A DNA stretch of 64,000 nucleotides from Laccaria trichodermophora (GCA_018417955.1 JACTVC010000047.1:62001-126000), one strand, 5' to 3'; counted from the stretch's first letter, positions 10,037 through 22,743 are shown. Translations and numbers: made by a program. Notes: generated by a model from the letters alone, not told the origin.

Positions 10037-13000
10037 CTATGATTGTGTCGCATGCCCAGGCTGCGCGGTGAAAGCAGTGTCAAGGAATGCTTCAATTTCT
10101 TTCTTGTGTTGGAGCTGTTGCACTAGTTTAGCAACATTGATCAAGAGCTTACAGCAAAAAAGACGAACCTTGCTTCCAGTAGCGACAGAGCTGGTGGGTT
10201 CACGTCCTGCGTAGAACGGATATTTCCCTTTATGATGTTGGGTCTTGCCAGCAGCGGTGTAGATGCGAGGACCAACGTAACTCCAGGCACCGTTGTTGAG
10301 AGGCTCCTCCTGGCACCAGAGAAGACTGGCATTGGGGTAGAGGTCAAGGTGGGGGGTGATCTAAAAAGAAATCAACATTGACCACCTGTTAACAGCCATG
10401 TGCGACGTACCAAGTCGTAAGGGAAGGGAGAGAGTTGTTCAATACGACTGATGGCAACATCCTTGATGCCTTTCTCCTCACGAGCTTGCACCAGCGTGTG
10501 GTAGACCTGGCCTGTTTGAGTGTTAATGCGGTCTTCGAACAGACGGGAAAATCAGGCTAACCAGAGCAAAGAATATGTCGAGTGATCTGCTCAGGAGCAA
10601 CCAAACCTGAATCGTGAGGTTCTGGGATATAGCGTTGGAAGTGAGTGTCTCCGATCATCTCATCAAGATTCGAGCGAGCTTTGGGGTGGCGCAGGAGACT
10701 CTTGGAGAAGAAGAGGATAAGCTGATAAAGTAGCGTTAGGAATGGTTGTGTGTGAGAAACCCGGCGGCGGCTTACAGGTTTGCGGAAGTCACGGTGAATC
10801 TGGCGACGGAGGACGTGGAACTATACAAAACAAAAAGTCAGGGGGTGATCATTTGAAGGGCTATATTGTGCATACGTAGTTCGCTGGTGTCCTGTTAACC
10901 CGTTTCAGCAAGGATATAAAGAAAGGAAGGCAAAACGAAAACTCACGTGGGGTAGACAACCTGCATGTTGCAATCCTGATGTTGACGTTCAATCTTTTCC
11001 TGAGTAGGAAAGTGATGGGGATGGTCATCACACAGTTGCAAGAACCGCTCGATCCTGCCACTAGAATGCTCAGGGCCCTGACCATCATAACCGTGGGGGA
11101 GGTTGACAACCAAACCGGTACGCTGCAGCCATTTCCTTTCGCCAGCCGCAATGAACTGGTCAATGATACATTGGGCGTTGTTGGCAAAGTCACCGAATTG
11201 CGCTTCCCAGACGGTCAGGGAATCGGGAGAGACAAGTGAGTATCCAAGTTCAAACCCGAGGGTACCGAATTCGGATAAAGAGGAGTTGCAGATGACGAAG
11301 CGTGCTTGGCTAGAACCGAGGTCGTTGAGGGGGATGTACTGCTGCTCATTGATTTGGTCGTGGATGACGGCATGACGTTGTGAGAAGGTACCACGTTCAA
11401 CATCTTGACCTGAAACGCGAACATGAATCTTCTCCAGAGCGAGAGAACCGAAGGCAAGAGCCTCAGCGGTCGACCAGTCGATGTTACTACCTTCTTCGAC
11501 TGTTTTACCGCGAGTCCCAAGAATACGAGCGAGATTGCGATGTGGGGTGAAGCCGTTTGGGTAGGAGGAGATGGCTTTACCAATGCGTTGGAGCGTCTCT
11601 GCATCAGAACCAGTAGCACGGGTAGGGAGGGTCTGCTCAGCTAGCTGTTTAGGCCCGGGGAATCCCGACCACGCAGCTGAGAGCCATTCCTTGCTCGAGG
11701 GTACGTAATCCTTGGCACCAGCAGCAGCCTTCTCGAGCATACCCAAGACCCAAGTCTTGTGCTCCTCAATGTCTTTTTCGGTGAATGTTCCTCGGCCAAC
11801 CAAGAACTTGGTGTACTGAGTAAGAGGGGTGGGCTGCTTTTCGATGGCCTTGTACATCCTGGGCTGAGTAAAGCTAGGCTGGTCCGTTTCATTGTGTCCA
11901 TAACGGCGGTAGCAGACAATATCGATAACGACGTCCTTCTTGTACTTGGCGCGGTAGTCCGCAGCAAGTTGGCAGACGAAGTTGACAGCCTCAACGTTGT
12001 CGCCGTTTACGTGGAAGATGGGAGCGTCAATGGTTTTTGCAAGGTCGGAGGGGTAAGGTGTAGATCGGGAGAAACGAGGATCAGTAGTGAACCCAATCTG
12101 GTTGTTCACGATAAGATGGATGGTGCCTCCGGTACCATACCACGGAAGATTGTGGAGTCCCATGGTCTCATAGACGATCCCCTGACCAGCGAAAGCAGCG
12201 TCTCCGTGGAGCAACACACCCATAGCAGTGTTATGAGTTGTCTCGTCACCCTCAAAATGTTGAATGGCACGAGTCTTTCCAAGGACGACTGGATCCTCAG
12301 CTTCTAAGTGAGAAGGGTTGGCAACCAAGGAAAGGGACACCTTCTTTCCTGAGGGAGTTGGGCGAACATAATTGGCACCAAGATGGTATTTGACATCACC
12401 AGCGGGCCAGTCACCCGCGTTGTCACCAGAGAACTCATTCAAAATGGCTTCAATAGGTTTTCGGATGACATTGGCGAGAACGTTAAGACGGCCTCGATGA
12501 GGCATGCCGATGGTTATGTGCTTGACGCCGTGATCGACGGAGCGGTCGATCAGGGCTTTCATACCGGGGATGAGAGATTCGCATCCTTCCAAGCCGAAAC
12601 GCTTCTCGTTGGGATATTTGCTAGCCATGAATTTCTCGAAGGACTCTGACCAGATGAGGCGGTCGAGGATCATACGCTTCTCGTCAACGGTGTAGTTCCA
12701 AGGTTTGGGGGTTTCGACGCGTTCACGAATCCAGTCACATTGTTCCTTGTCAGGAATGTGGATGTATTGTATACCGACAGCTCCACCTATGGAATAGAGT
12801 GTTAAGGTGCCTGTTGACCGAAAAGGGTGAATGTGGACTTACAATATATGCGCTTGCAAAGCTTAATGATATCGCGAAGTTTCATGGTTTTGTGCCCTTC
12901 AGTAGCGAAATGGGGAAGGATACCGGGACCCAAGGTGATGTCCCTGTCGAGATCACGTTCAGTGAAGCCGTAACGACTAAGTTCGAGCTCAGGTGGCTTG

Positions 13001-13505
13001 ACATCGGCTAAATCAGCATCAAGGATGCCAAGAGGGTCCAATTCAGCCACATGGTGTCCCCGCACTTCGTAGGCTCGAACAAGAAGTTGCACCTGCGTTG
13101 TTGGGATGAGTAGCTGAACAGGTATGCCAGTGTGAAAAAATGACGAACTTTCAAGTGAACATCAAGATCGCCACCTCCGTTAGAATATAGAGCGGGCGCT
13201 CCGTCGGAGGGATGTGGTAAATGTGTGGAAGGAGGGGGTTGGAATGCCACGGAACTAGGCAGTCCCTTGTCAAGGCCGGAGAAGTAGACGTCCCATGACG
13301 GGTGTACGGATTTTGAGTCTTCTTTCCAAAGACGGTACATCTCATCGGCGTAGTAGGCGTTGCTACCATTAGCGAAGGCGTCGTTTGGAGAAGGAGCCGC
13401 GGCATAGCTACGGACGGGGTGCTGTCGGTTGGCTAAAATTGACTGAAGATGCCTCGACGCGCGGTTTGTTGATGGCAAGCCCCGTAGTAGTCTCCGGGAC
13501 AACAT
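10037..13505 (-). CDS. KGD1: 2-oxoglutarate dehydrogenase E1 component, mitochondrial
   Basis: Nine exons: 13149-13505, 12843-13092, 10947-12786, a 16 bp microexon 10876-10891, 10776-10820, 10562-10721, 10411-10511, 10169-10360, 10037-10114. They sum to 3039 nt, 1012 aa, almost the length of yeast Kgd1. An Arg-rich N-terminus ([18 protein letters not shown]) fits a mitochondrial presequence. Then [17 protein letters not shown], the E1o signature with [13 protein letters not shown], the thiamine-diphosphate core [14 protein letters not shown] and [29 protein letters not shown], and the C-terminal transketolase-like half ([37 protein letters not shown]). TCA-cycle role: decarboxylates 2-oxoglutarate and succinylates the E2 lipoyl arm. 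The first and last introns use GTTCGT donors. The gene is divergent from RNA14. Confidence 0.96.
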
Positions 13506-14240
13506 GGTGTGTCGCTTTTAATGGGGTCAACGTCGGCACTGACGACGGTGGCGAAGGTTGTGGTGGTGGAGAGTAAGAGGCGCTGTCACTTTCGCCTGAT
13601 GACGGGTGTCACGTGTCTCGGCACATCCGTTCCCTTCGGCGCACTTCAACCGAATTGACGCTATTGCCATCATCCACGGACCACAACCGCACGGCAGGCT
13701 CAACATTTCCGCACCATTGCCGAAGGAAAATACTTTTACAATATTTTACGATAGTCTAGGAGTCTCCCTTTGCCTTGGAACGGTAGTAAACGAGCAAATC
13801 CAAGTTTAGGAAAGCGCCCGGAATCCTTCGGCAGTGCATCGTAATAGATCGTAATTGTCGTGGGCGAATTTGAATGAAGCCAAGATCTTGAAGCTTGAGC
13901 ACGTTGTTGGTACTTTGACGATGCATACCAGCATTTCCGTCGTAAGAAATAGGAATATTCCTCAGGGTAGATAAGATTGAAAGTACTTGTCCCGTATGCA
14001 ATAGGCCAAGGTCGGAACAAAAGTGAATGAGTATATATAACGCGATAGGAGGATGTTCGCAATAATAGCGGACGACGTCGGGACTCAATTGCCAACAAGT
14101 ATAGCTGAATGATAGGTCGACATCCTTTGCTGGCGTGTGTTGGTAGCCGTGGGAAACAACCAGGAAACAGCCCTTGTCAGGGCCTTTTTGAAGCTCGCTC
14201 TCTGACTGCAACCTATTTGTTCTGGTCCTCGTCGTCTGAC
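13506..14240. promoter_or_regulatory. Divergent promoter region between KGD1 and RNA14
   Basis: 735 bp between the two divergent start codons. A 151-codon open frame on the minus strand (13756-14211) has no recognisable features and overlaps the likely RNA14 leader, so I treat the interval as shared regulatory DNA. No specific element identified. Confidence 0.5.
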
Positions 14241-17233
14241 ATGTCTGAACCAGCCCAAAGTCAAGGCGACGACTTTGAACATCCCGGCGACCAAACCCAG
14301 CCCACTGCCGAAATCCTCAACGCCCTCAACATCATCAAATCTGAGCCCCAAAAAGACCTACCGCCACCCACTGAGTATGAGGCGCTCACGGCGCAGTTGC
14401 TCGAGAAACCTCACAACCCTGAAAATTGGAGACGACTCGTCGACGTGGCTGAGAGTACCGGTGACATTGAAAAGATAAAGACCACATTTGACAACCTATT
14501 GAAGCAGTACCCGAATACAGTGAGTTGTGCGTGACACCCAACACGCATCTCTCGTTTGACAGGCCACAACGCACAGTCTTCTGCACAAATTGCATATATT
14601 AGTCACTTTTTGAATGATCAAGAAACTTTTGGAACTGCTGAAGAACTCTTCAAGAAATTCTTGAGAACATCACCGTGTGCCGATCTTTGGAAGTTTTATC
14701 TTGTCTATGTGAGGTATGTAATTGACAATGTCCTTTCTCCGTGATTCCAATCTCTTAACAGACGTTTGAATGTTTCGCCATCCACGCGTGATATCGTCCG
14801 AAAATCTTATGAATTTGCGTTGAACCATGTTGGTCAAGATAAGGAAAGCGGCGACATCTGGAACGACTACATACAATTTCTCAAAGCTGGCGAGGTGCGC
14901 CTTTCCATCTCTTGTGTCGTGGTCTCCGCTAACACATTTTGGTCAGACGACAACGACATGGGAAGAACAGCAGAAAATGGATGCATTGCGCAAGGTTTAC
15001 CATCGCGCCGTCCAAATTCCCTTGGACAACGTCGAGCGACTCTGGCAAGAACTCGAAGCATTCGAGGTAAATCTCAACAGGATCACCGCCAAAAAATTCA
15101 TGGCCGACCTCTCACCAGCCCACATGCAAGCTCGTACTGTCCTCCGCCAGCTTACGAACCATCTGAATGCCCTGTACCCTCCATCGTCCAACGACATATT
15201 TTTGCCTCCGCTACCCAGGTTTGACGCATCAGAACGGACGCTTGTCGGCAAGTGGAAAGCGTATCTGAAGTGGGAGGAGAGTAACCCTCTAGAGATTGAG
15301 GAGAAGGAGAAGGCAACGCTGATCACTCGGATCCAGGGTGTTTATCGCAAGGCCGTCATTCGTATGAGATATTACAGTGAAATCTGGTTCATGGCGTATA
15401 CGTGGACAAATAGCGTGGGCAAGCACGATGAGGCCCTCTCCATACTGAAAGCTGGACTCGAGGCCAATCCGTCGAGGTAAGTATGTATTGCTAAGCATAG
15501 TCATTGAACTGACAACGTCTCAGCTACCTGCTCACCTTTGCCTACGCTGAGGCTCTAGAGCTCAAGAAAGATTTTGCCGAGGTTCACACCCTCTACGACA
15601 AGTTCCTCGAAACGCTACGTGGTCAGCTCGAAGCACTCGAACAGTCCTCAGCAGCAGCAAACGCATCCTTCTCATCAAATGGAAGCGGTACCGTCAACGG
15701 AAACACAGCGGCGGCGGCACTCCCCGCCGGCACTTCCTCAGGAATTGCAGAAGCTGGCATACATTCCAACAACACGTCGTTCAGCTCCCAAGCCTCTGAA
15801 GAGAAGCCACCAAAGTCGACTGAGGTCCAGGAACGCAGGACCGAGTATGGATTAGCTTATATCATGTACATGCGTTTCGCGCGACGAGCAGAAGGCGTGA
15901 AGTCTTCGAGGATGGCGTTTGGCAGATCTCGAAAGGATCGATGGGCTCCTTGGGAGGTATACGAAGCTGCTGGTATGTTTCTGCTGGCTACCCAATCTGT
16001 CCGGTGTCTGATCTCACTTGATGCAGCTTTGATGGAGTATCACTGTTCTGATGACAAGTCGGTCGCAAGCCGTATCTTTGAGAAGGGCCTCGACACATTT
16101 GGTGATGAGATCGAGTTTGTGCTACGCTATCTTGGTTTCCTAATCTCTATCAATGATGAAAATAGTGAGGCTTCCATGTTTCTCTTTTCATTTTCAACTT
16201 TTAACGACTTATCTAGACGCAAGAGCCTTGTTTGAACGGATTATTGGTACTTTTCCACCGGAGCGAGCCCGACCACTATGGGAACGCTGGGCTCGATATG
16301 AGTACCAATATGGCGATCTTGAAGGTGCACTCAAGCTGGAGAAGCGGATTGCAGAGGTTTACCCAACTGGTATGTCCGTCTTCTGCATCCTATAGTTGGG
16401 CTTACCCATTGATTTTCTCCCAGATCCACCAATCAAGCGCTTTGCTCAACGCCATATCTACCTCGGCACAGACGCCATTGCCGCTCGCGATCTAGGATTC
16501 GCAATGGCCAGAAAAGTAAACACATCTTCCCTCGGACGAACGGAAACACAAACCTCCTTGCAATCGGGTACTACACCAGCACCATCAGCAAAACGACCAT
16601 CATCCCCAGATTACCGTAAACGAGATGACAGTCGTAGTGGGGAGTATAGTCAAGGCTACAAAAGGATGCGGGCCTCGTCACCTGCGAGGGGAGGTGGTGC
16701 ACCACCAGAACGAGACCGAGAATCAAGATGGGATGGGCCGTCTCGACGACGATTCTCACCACCACCGCCAGCTCCTCCTCCAGCCTGGGAGAGGGAGGAG
16801 AGGGGACGACCGTCGTTGCCTACCCCACGTGCACACCAAATGGACCGGGAAGAGGAGAAGCCACGCAGCGGCTCGTTGCCGCCTGTGCTATTGTGGTTCT
16901 TTGGGGAGTTGCCTACGCCTGCCTCGTTTGATGGTGAGCCTCGACTTTAGATTGATTGTTCCATGCGGTTGAGACTGAATATGTGCTTAGGCCCAGTGTT
17001 TAGGACAGACGATCTAATGAACTTGTTCAGAAATGCAGTCATCCCGAGCAGCAATAGGGTGAAGTCTCCACCACCCAATCCTCCGCCTCGAAGTGGTCAG
17101 TTCTTTCTCTTTTGACTCTTTGTTGACATTCGGTTTTGATCTTTTATGGTCAGGTGGACGACCTCCCCCGGATTACAGTCCGTACCAAGGGCCAGGAACT
17201 GGACGCACTGCAGGCGGCGGAAGGAGATACTAA
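14241..17233 (+). CDS. RNA14: mRNA 3'-end processing factor RNA14 (CstF-77 orthologue)
   Basis: Ten exons (14241-14519, 14577-14713, 14762-14894, 14947-15476, 15524-15972, 16027-16164, 16217-16369, 16424-16933, 16991-17095, 17154-17233), 2514 nt, 837 aa. HAT (half-a-TPR) repeats run through residues of about 50-600: [88 protein letters not shown]. Then the Suf-domain end ([28 protein letters not shown]) and a disordered Pro/Arg-rich C-terminus. A low-complexity Ser/Asn/Ala insert lies near residues 380-430. Known role: scaffold of cleavage factor IA for mRNA cleavage and polyadenylation in the nucleus. Exons 6-10 are duplicated at 35,344-36,550; this copy is complete and presumably the functional one. 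Confidence 0.93.
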
Positions 17234-17673
17234 CCAGATTACACCGCTGTTTCATTTTGGTCAGGTGTGAGGGGAACGAGGCGAGTGCAGTGGCACCATC
17301 CATAACTGTTGATGTGGCCCATTTCGTATTGACCGTCTTTTTTTTGGTTGGTCAAGGAATGCTTGCCGCCTTATCGTTCTTATGGAGTACATATCGTTGC
17401 CACCTGGAGGAAAAAAGTAACTATAGGCCTACATGCTTTCTTGGTAGTCTATCGCACACCAGTCATATATATATTCTACCCATATCCATAACGGCTGGTA
17501 TCGAGACTAGCACATTCCATCGAATTCCGGTATATATGCGCAAGTCAGAAATTGCCAGTCAGGAACAATTATGTAAATACGAGTCTTTGGAGGTCTTCAG
17601 CATTCGAGAAAACGCGACGGGACCTCGATCGACCAACGATAGGTAAATACTTAAGCGGGAATGCAGTGAGTAA

Positions 17674-18773
17674 TTACCCTGACCTCGGCCAGATCAACCG
17701 AGCAACCTCCCTACATATATGGAACATGAGAGGAATCGATAAATAAAATATTATCGGAATGTAAATAAGGCATGCAGCTCCCGCTAATAAGAATGCCCAG
17801 GGACCGAGTCCTACGAGAAGGCCGCATATGAGAACCGTAACGAACACGACGGATGATATAATCAACATGAATGAATAGAAGATGGTCAAGATTTCAGCAA
17901 TAGGTTGGATGGAGTTTGGTAATCTATACTTGAGGTCAAGCAGCGGAAAAGCCAACACTCTCCCCCTAGAGATGATGGAGTGGGGAGATCTGACGGGGGT
18001 AGAGGAGATCTTCGTAATGGATGCGATAGTTTCCTGTGATCGGACGCTGCCGAGGATCTTGCTGTAGGAAATTGTCGTGATGACTGCGATGACACTGACT
18101 CCATTTTCCCGAAGCTCATGAAGAGACTTGGCGAGGACATAAACGATGTTTTTGACGATTTGGCAGTCATGTACCGAATCCAAAAGGAACACGATAGGTA
18201 AAGTTTGGGGAAGGAATTCGGAGGCGTGAAGAAGTGGACGAACGATCAGTTTCTGAAATTGGTTCTGCAGTGACTGTTCGGGAATGTCAGGTTCCGCATG
18301 AAAAGCACCCAGTAATTCGACTTTGACTTCCTCTGGACACTGAGGAGAGACAACGAGCTGATAGGCTAGACTGGGGACTACGCGATCCCCTCGTGCGGGC
18401 CATAAATACAAAAAACGGCGAAAGAAGATGCCTTGCTACGCTTTCTCCAGTCAGCCGAACCGAATATGGGTTCTTGCTATGCATCAGAAATAGGTTTTTT
18501 TCGCCCAGATTGTTGGGTGACACCAAGTTGTCGAAAGAGACAGTGGGCAATTCTATTGGCCTGCCGACAAATTCTTCAATGGAATTGAAACTGATCCCTG
18601 ATGCGGCCGCGTCTTTTAGCTTGGCACGTACTGTTACAGTGATTCAATTCAAAAACCACTTCATATCTTGACTTCTACTACTTGCCTTCATAGAGTGTCT
18701 GCTTCTGTCCACCAGAGTTGTCGACGAAGTAGCAGCCCTGAACGACAAAGTTTCGAGCTCGATCGAAGGTCAT
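17674..18773 (-). pseudogene. NACHT-like membrane protein gene, frameshifted copy
   Basis: Paralogue of 36,934-38,065 with the same layout: exon 1 18,686-18,773 (MTFDRARNFVVQG) with a GC donor, exon 2 from 18,630. It lacks 32 bp present in the other copy (after GAAAGAAGATG on the plus strand, between two CTTGCTA repeats). This breaks the frame after VRLTGESVARH and removes the QAKDVLLASIFFRR segment. The downstream part (PSLAYQLVVSPQCPEEVKVE and VFLLDSVHDC) stays open to a stop at 17,674, so the inactivation looks recent. A C-terminal pair of hydrophobic segments is kept. The stretch 17,234-17,673 between RNA14 and this locus holds no gene. Confidence 0.75.
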
Positions 18774-18909
18774 AGTCTGTGTGGGGCACCGAATACAAGG
18801 GGGGCGAGCGCCGAGGAGATGGGGGCCTTAAATAGACTCAGCAATGTGACTTTAGTGAGGAGGATCCACGTTGCGCCCACGTTGCGCCAATGTTCATAAC
18901 GCCCACTTA

Positions 18910-19936
18910 CAGTCCTTTGCATACAGCTGATTGCGAAACGTTAGAGCAGCTCGGTTACCGTTTCAGCTCAACCGTGTGTTTGTTTGCGGCGGACACCAAA
19001 GCCAAATAAATCGGATCGATAGGGCTTTTCAGAACATTTGACGCGACGTGGTAGCAAGCATTTTATTGACAGGTTATGCAATGTGTCTTCCGTGACCATT
19101 CCGCGCCATTATTATTTGAGGAGAGGGGGAGGTGAGGGTGACTGGGAAAAGTTGAAGCAAAGCAGGTGCTGCTTTTGGAAGGTGCTGATGTCCGGCCATC
19201 AACAAACAAACAGGTGGTTGTGCTGGAACGGGAAGCGAGCTGCTCTAACGTTTCGCAATAGGCTCGTCACCAGCCGTTATGGTCAGATACTGATTTCGGA
19301 TCAGAATACTCTATGGAATCAATTACCCGTGCACAACCCTCCTAATCCGGACTGACCTAAAAAAACACATCTGTTGCCTCGGGTTTTGATTCCATAGAGA
19401 CTGGAGTCGAGTCTAGTTTCGCAATCAGTTGTAATGCTTTGCACAACGAATTTTCCAAAAATCTGTTTGGTTGTGTTGGGTAGTGTGATTTTCGTCACAC
19501 TTGTTCCAGTTGTTGCACGCCCGTGCGTGAGTCCTGCTATACTCGGCTTACAGTGGGCATCTTTGGGGCTTTGGCTGTGATGCAACAAGGATGTAAGGTA
19601 GTCAGTATTACCAATATTGAGGCCATGACAGCAACGCGATCTTCTCGCAAAGGGGTTTGTAGTTGTCCCATACATTATTGTAATGATGTAATTGTCGAAA
19701 ATTGCAACGCATGCAGCATGCAAGCACATTCAGGCTTTGCACAATGAGGGGAGGCATCCACAAGAGATGATAGGCCTCGCTGGCTGCAGCCTTTGCACTC
19801 CTTTGCACCGTAAACTGCATTTTGAGGTGGCTCAAGGCATCCGAAAATGGGTTGAGTGTGACATTTCGGTTCCTGTTCAAACAAGACCAAATATGTTTTG
19901 AAAAATCCATTGTGCAAGGCATTATGCAAACAACTG
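18910..19936. mobile_element. Tc1/mariner-like non-autonomous element, probably nested
   Basis: Present in duplication unit 1 and absent from the matching site in unit 2 (about 38,190). It is flanked by TA on both sides. Ends read CAGTCCTTTGCATA on the left and CAGTTGTTTGCATA from the right. Inside are an inverted repeat (TTGCGAAACGTTAGAGCAGC near 18,930 and its complement near 19,245) and a second CAGTTGTAATGC...TTGCACAA end at about 19,421 that resembles the right terminus. This suggests at least two related elements inserted into one another. No transposase frame. Confidence 0.6.
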
Positions 19937-19998
19937 TAGACAGATTCAGAATGCACAGCAAAAGGATTCCTGACGTGGAAATGCACATCAGAGAAGTA

Positions 19999-20618
19999 CA
20001 GTTGTGGACAAACAATGCCATCAATTTTGATAACTCAAGAACCAGATTTTTTATCAAAATTCTGACTTCAGATTCAGATTCAGAGACCTTAAAACTGTTC
20101 AGAAAAGGTGTTGCCTTAATTTTCCCATGCATTTTTGGTTTGGCCAAATTTTTTGATGTTTTCAATGCAACCAAAAGTCTTCCGAATTAGCCATCTCTTG
20201 ATCATTTCATTACCATTTATGACCCTGGTGTAGTAGATGCATCAAAAAAATGAACCAGGGTCCAATTATATCTTTTTCTGGGAAACCTTGACCAGAAATG
20301 GTATGCCCACATGACTGTTTAAGCAAAATTCCCACCATTGAAGACACAATATTTTGGAAAGATTTTGATGAAATCAGACAGAGTAAACAAAAAGGAGTTG
20401 ATTGGTATATTTTTCGTATTTTTAGCTATTTTTTCAAGCAGTGGCCAAATTTTTGGGGTATAAAACCCTTATATTGTCATTTCTGGGAATTCTGCTTGTT
20501 GGAATTGATCAAGGAGATCAATAGAAACTTGTTTATGTCATTATCTACCAATTCCGATGCTTTCTGGCATCCCAAAAAATTGGTCAACAAATTTGATGAC
20601 TTTGTTTGTCCACAACTG
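19999..20618. mobile_element. Tc1/mariner-like MITE (620 bp)
   Basis: Perfect inverted termini CAGTTGTGGACAAAC (left) and GTTTGTCCACAACTG (right), extending imperfectly to about 30 bp, flanked by the dinucleotide TA on both sides. The unoccupied site GAGAAGTACATGATTGC is preserved in duplication unit 2 (about 38,255-38,270), proving insertion after the duplication. The CAGTTGTGG-CAAA terminus is of the Tc1 type. AT-rich, no transposase frame. Confidence 0.85.
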
Positions 20619-20726
20619 TACATGATTGCAGACAACTTGTAGGGCTGTGCACCATGCATGTCATAGACAGGTCGACAGACGGGTCTGACAGACAATTACC
20701 TGTTCTGTTTGGGCTTGCTGAACACC

Positions 20727-20800
20727 CTCATAGTCTGTGTGGAGCACTGAATACAAGGGGGGCAAGGAGATCAGGGCTTAAATAGAGCAATGCGACTTCA
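20727..20800. other. Third copy of the NACHT-like promoter start region
   Basis: CATAGTCTGTGTGGAGCAC followed by GAATACAAGGGGGGC and a TTAAATAGAGCAATGCGACTTCAAT stretch matches the start codon and promoter of the two NACHT-like loci (18,771 and 38,063 onward). No coding sequence follows it. The rest of 20,636-20,869 is not recognised and sits where unit 1 lacks about 6 kb of unit 2. Confidence 0.6.
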
Positions 20801-20950
20801 ATCAAACTTCAATGGGGCAGTTAAGTTAGTCATCTTGGCAAGAGGTGTCAGATCGGTTGATCTGCTAACTGATAATGATTGTCACACCCTGTGAGGTGTT
20901 ATGTAAATTGACCACCAGAAATTCCCATAGATGTAGAGCCAGTGAAAAGG

Positions 20951-22743
20951 AGAACATTCTGTATTTCAAGAGTCTGAACTGCTGCCAATCTGCTGATCCA
21001 CCCACCTAAGGCACATCGTCATGTGTACATCTTTTGGTATTTAGAAATCTACCTGTGGAGAACTATCACAACTGTTGGTGACCAGGTCCCCCCAAAGGTA
21101 GCTGCCAGGATCCCACAAAACTTGAGTAAGTATAAACAATGCTTCCATTAAGTCTCAGTAACTGTACTTGAGCTTGAAGAGTGAACTTCACATCCATGCC
21201 AACATCAAGAACGAGCAACCGATTTTTTTGTTGCAATGATAGCAATGTACTATACAACCCACAATATGAATGACTATAATACAGGATTGGAAGGGAATGC
21301 CCAGAGGCCATAGTCAAACAATGGTATATAGCTAGATTTGGATATCTTACATAATATATTGATCTTTTGTCTTGAACCACCATCTTGTCAGCAGTCTTGC
21401 CATCCTCTTGCACTACATGTAGTGCTTTGTATATCTGTACTTCCTACAGTATGCATAATCATGTTGGGCCAGCTGAGTATCTTGTAACTGCTCATTGCTC
21501 ACTCATGGGTGTTGATCCCAGATCCACCCATTCTTGCCTCCTCCTTCCCTCTTGGCTTCAGCTATGCAAGAAGTTCAGAGTGAACGCTTCACAATGACTG
21601 AGTATGAATACAACACAAGGCGGGATCCAAATAGTAGTCATAATCATGGGCATGCATGTCGTTGGGTGTTGTAACCAGAGGCGTTTTAGATGCTGTGGCC
21701 AAGCGCAAGTTTGCACATGACCCTGCTGAAGTGTCAGGGTACATGTCAGTGGCGATGACACTGGCTGCTGCCACTCAGCTGATGGAACGACCGACAAAGA
21801 GGAAGACTTGCCCTTCTTGAGCTTGCACATCTTCCCCTTTGAGGTCATCAATGTCCCAGTGGCACCACCAGTTTGGGTTGCCGTTGCCATTGAGGATGTG
21901 GTCATGGTTGCATTAACAGGAGTGGAAGTGCCACCATTCACAAATGAAGTGACAGGAGAACCAGGGAGGTATATGGTGCACTGGCATTGAACACCTGGGA
22001 ATCAAAGATGCCAGAGTTGTTGTCTGTATGCGCCTGGCAAACTGACCAACCCCAAAGGGTCAGGGACTCCAGTTCCTGATGCACGAACTGTGAGCTGCAA
22101 ACAGGCAGGATAGAACTCTGCACTGCTGAGTGATGTGGCAAGATGGAGAGCGATGATTTCATGGCAGACGAGGTAGTTTCCTGGCATGAGGTTGGATGGG
22201 AGTTGTATGCTTGGGAGGGAGCCAGACACTTCTGTACATAAGTGGGGATTGTTAGCACAACTCAGGAGAAACTTAGAGCCAGGAGCATGATGTACTTGGT
22301 GGATCTTAAACCATTTGGCAGTTTGTTGTCACAGGTCGTTGACCTGCAAGATGCTAGATATGTGAGAATTGGGCCAGTATTGTGAGGCCACTAGAAGATG
22401 GTCAGCATTTTCATTGAACAGAATGAAAAGAGCATATGTTGCTGCCATCAGCACCTTTCTAATTGAAGCCAAGCTGATCACTAAGGTTCTTGTTGGCGAT
22501 GAGGGTCGCAGGTTGAGCATAGCACCACATTTCTGGCACCCATGTTAGGGCTTGTAGTGGAAACTTGGTGGATAACACTAGAAGGTCCACAGTGACTGTC
22601 AAGTCTTGCCACATGAACAGTGCAAAGTTGGCACAAAGGTGAAGAGGCTCGTGACTGTGTTTGGTGGTGGCAGGTGCTGTGCGGACCAGACAGCAGACAG
22701 GCGGATCAGTGGCAGATCAGACTCTCGGAAATCAGAACCTTCT
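20951..22743. mobile_element. DNA transposon with about 9 bp target-site duplication (Mutator-like)
   Basis: Interrupts homology with 44,461 (AGTGAAAAGG/GACACAGTC). Terminal inverted repeats of about 45 bp with gaps: AGAACATTCTG...GAGTCTGAACTGC on the left and AGAAGGTTCTG...GAGTCTGATCTGC read from the right. Flanks GTGAAAAGG and GTAAAAAGG form a 9 bp duplication with one mismatch. That size fits Mutator-like elements. No transposase recognised; the interior holds a solo-LTR-like segment (21,271-21,593). Confidence 0.65.
21271..21593 (+). repeat. Solo LTR of the 54-62 kb LTR family
   Basis: About 95% identical by eye to the LTRs at 54,834 and 61,978, ending in GAACGCTTCACA. The left end is altered (TGACTATAATACAGG instead of TGTGATATAGG). 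The bases after the right end lack the TGGTGGGGGCACC primer site, so it is a solo or truncated LTR. Confidence 0.75.

Larger units (their letters stand above)
16013..20635. repeat. Tandem duplication, unit 1 left part (RNA14 tail plus NACHT-like locus)
   Basis: After removal of two TA-flanked insertions (18,910-19,936 and 19,999-20,618), this stretch aligns almost base for base with 35,330-38,275. It starts in RNA14 intron 5 (CTCACTTGATGCAG) and runs through RNA14 exons 6-10, the NACHT-like gene and its promoter to GATTGCAGACAA. Differences are scattered substitutions and small indels, notably a 32 bp deletion in the NACHT-like gene of this copy. Confidence 0.9.

Noticed and set aside
11759..12307. 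182-codon frame on the plus strand inside KGD1
   Set aside because: Antisense to the well-conserved E1 core; explained by codon composition of KGD1.
13756..14211. 151-codon minus-strand frame between KGD1 and RNA14
   Set aside because: Occupies a divergent promoter, overlaps the RNA14 leader and shows no family motif.
19319..20174. Minus-strand frames of 100-190 codons at 19.3-20.2 kb
   Set aside because: They lie within the Tc1/mariner-like MITE cluster, cross element boundaries and show no transposase motif.
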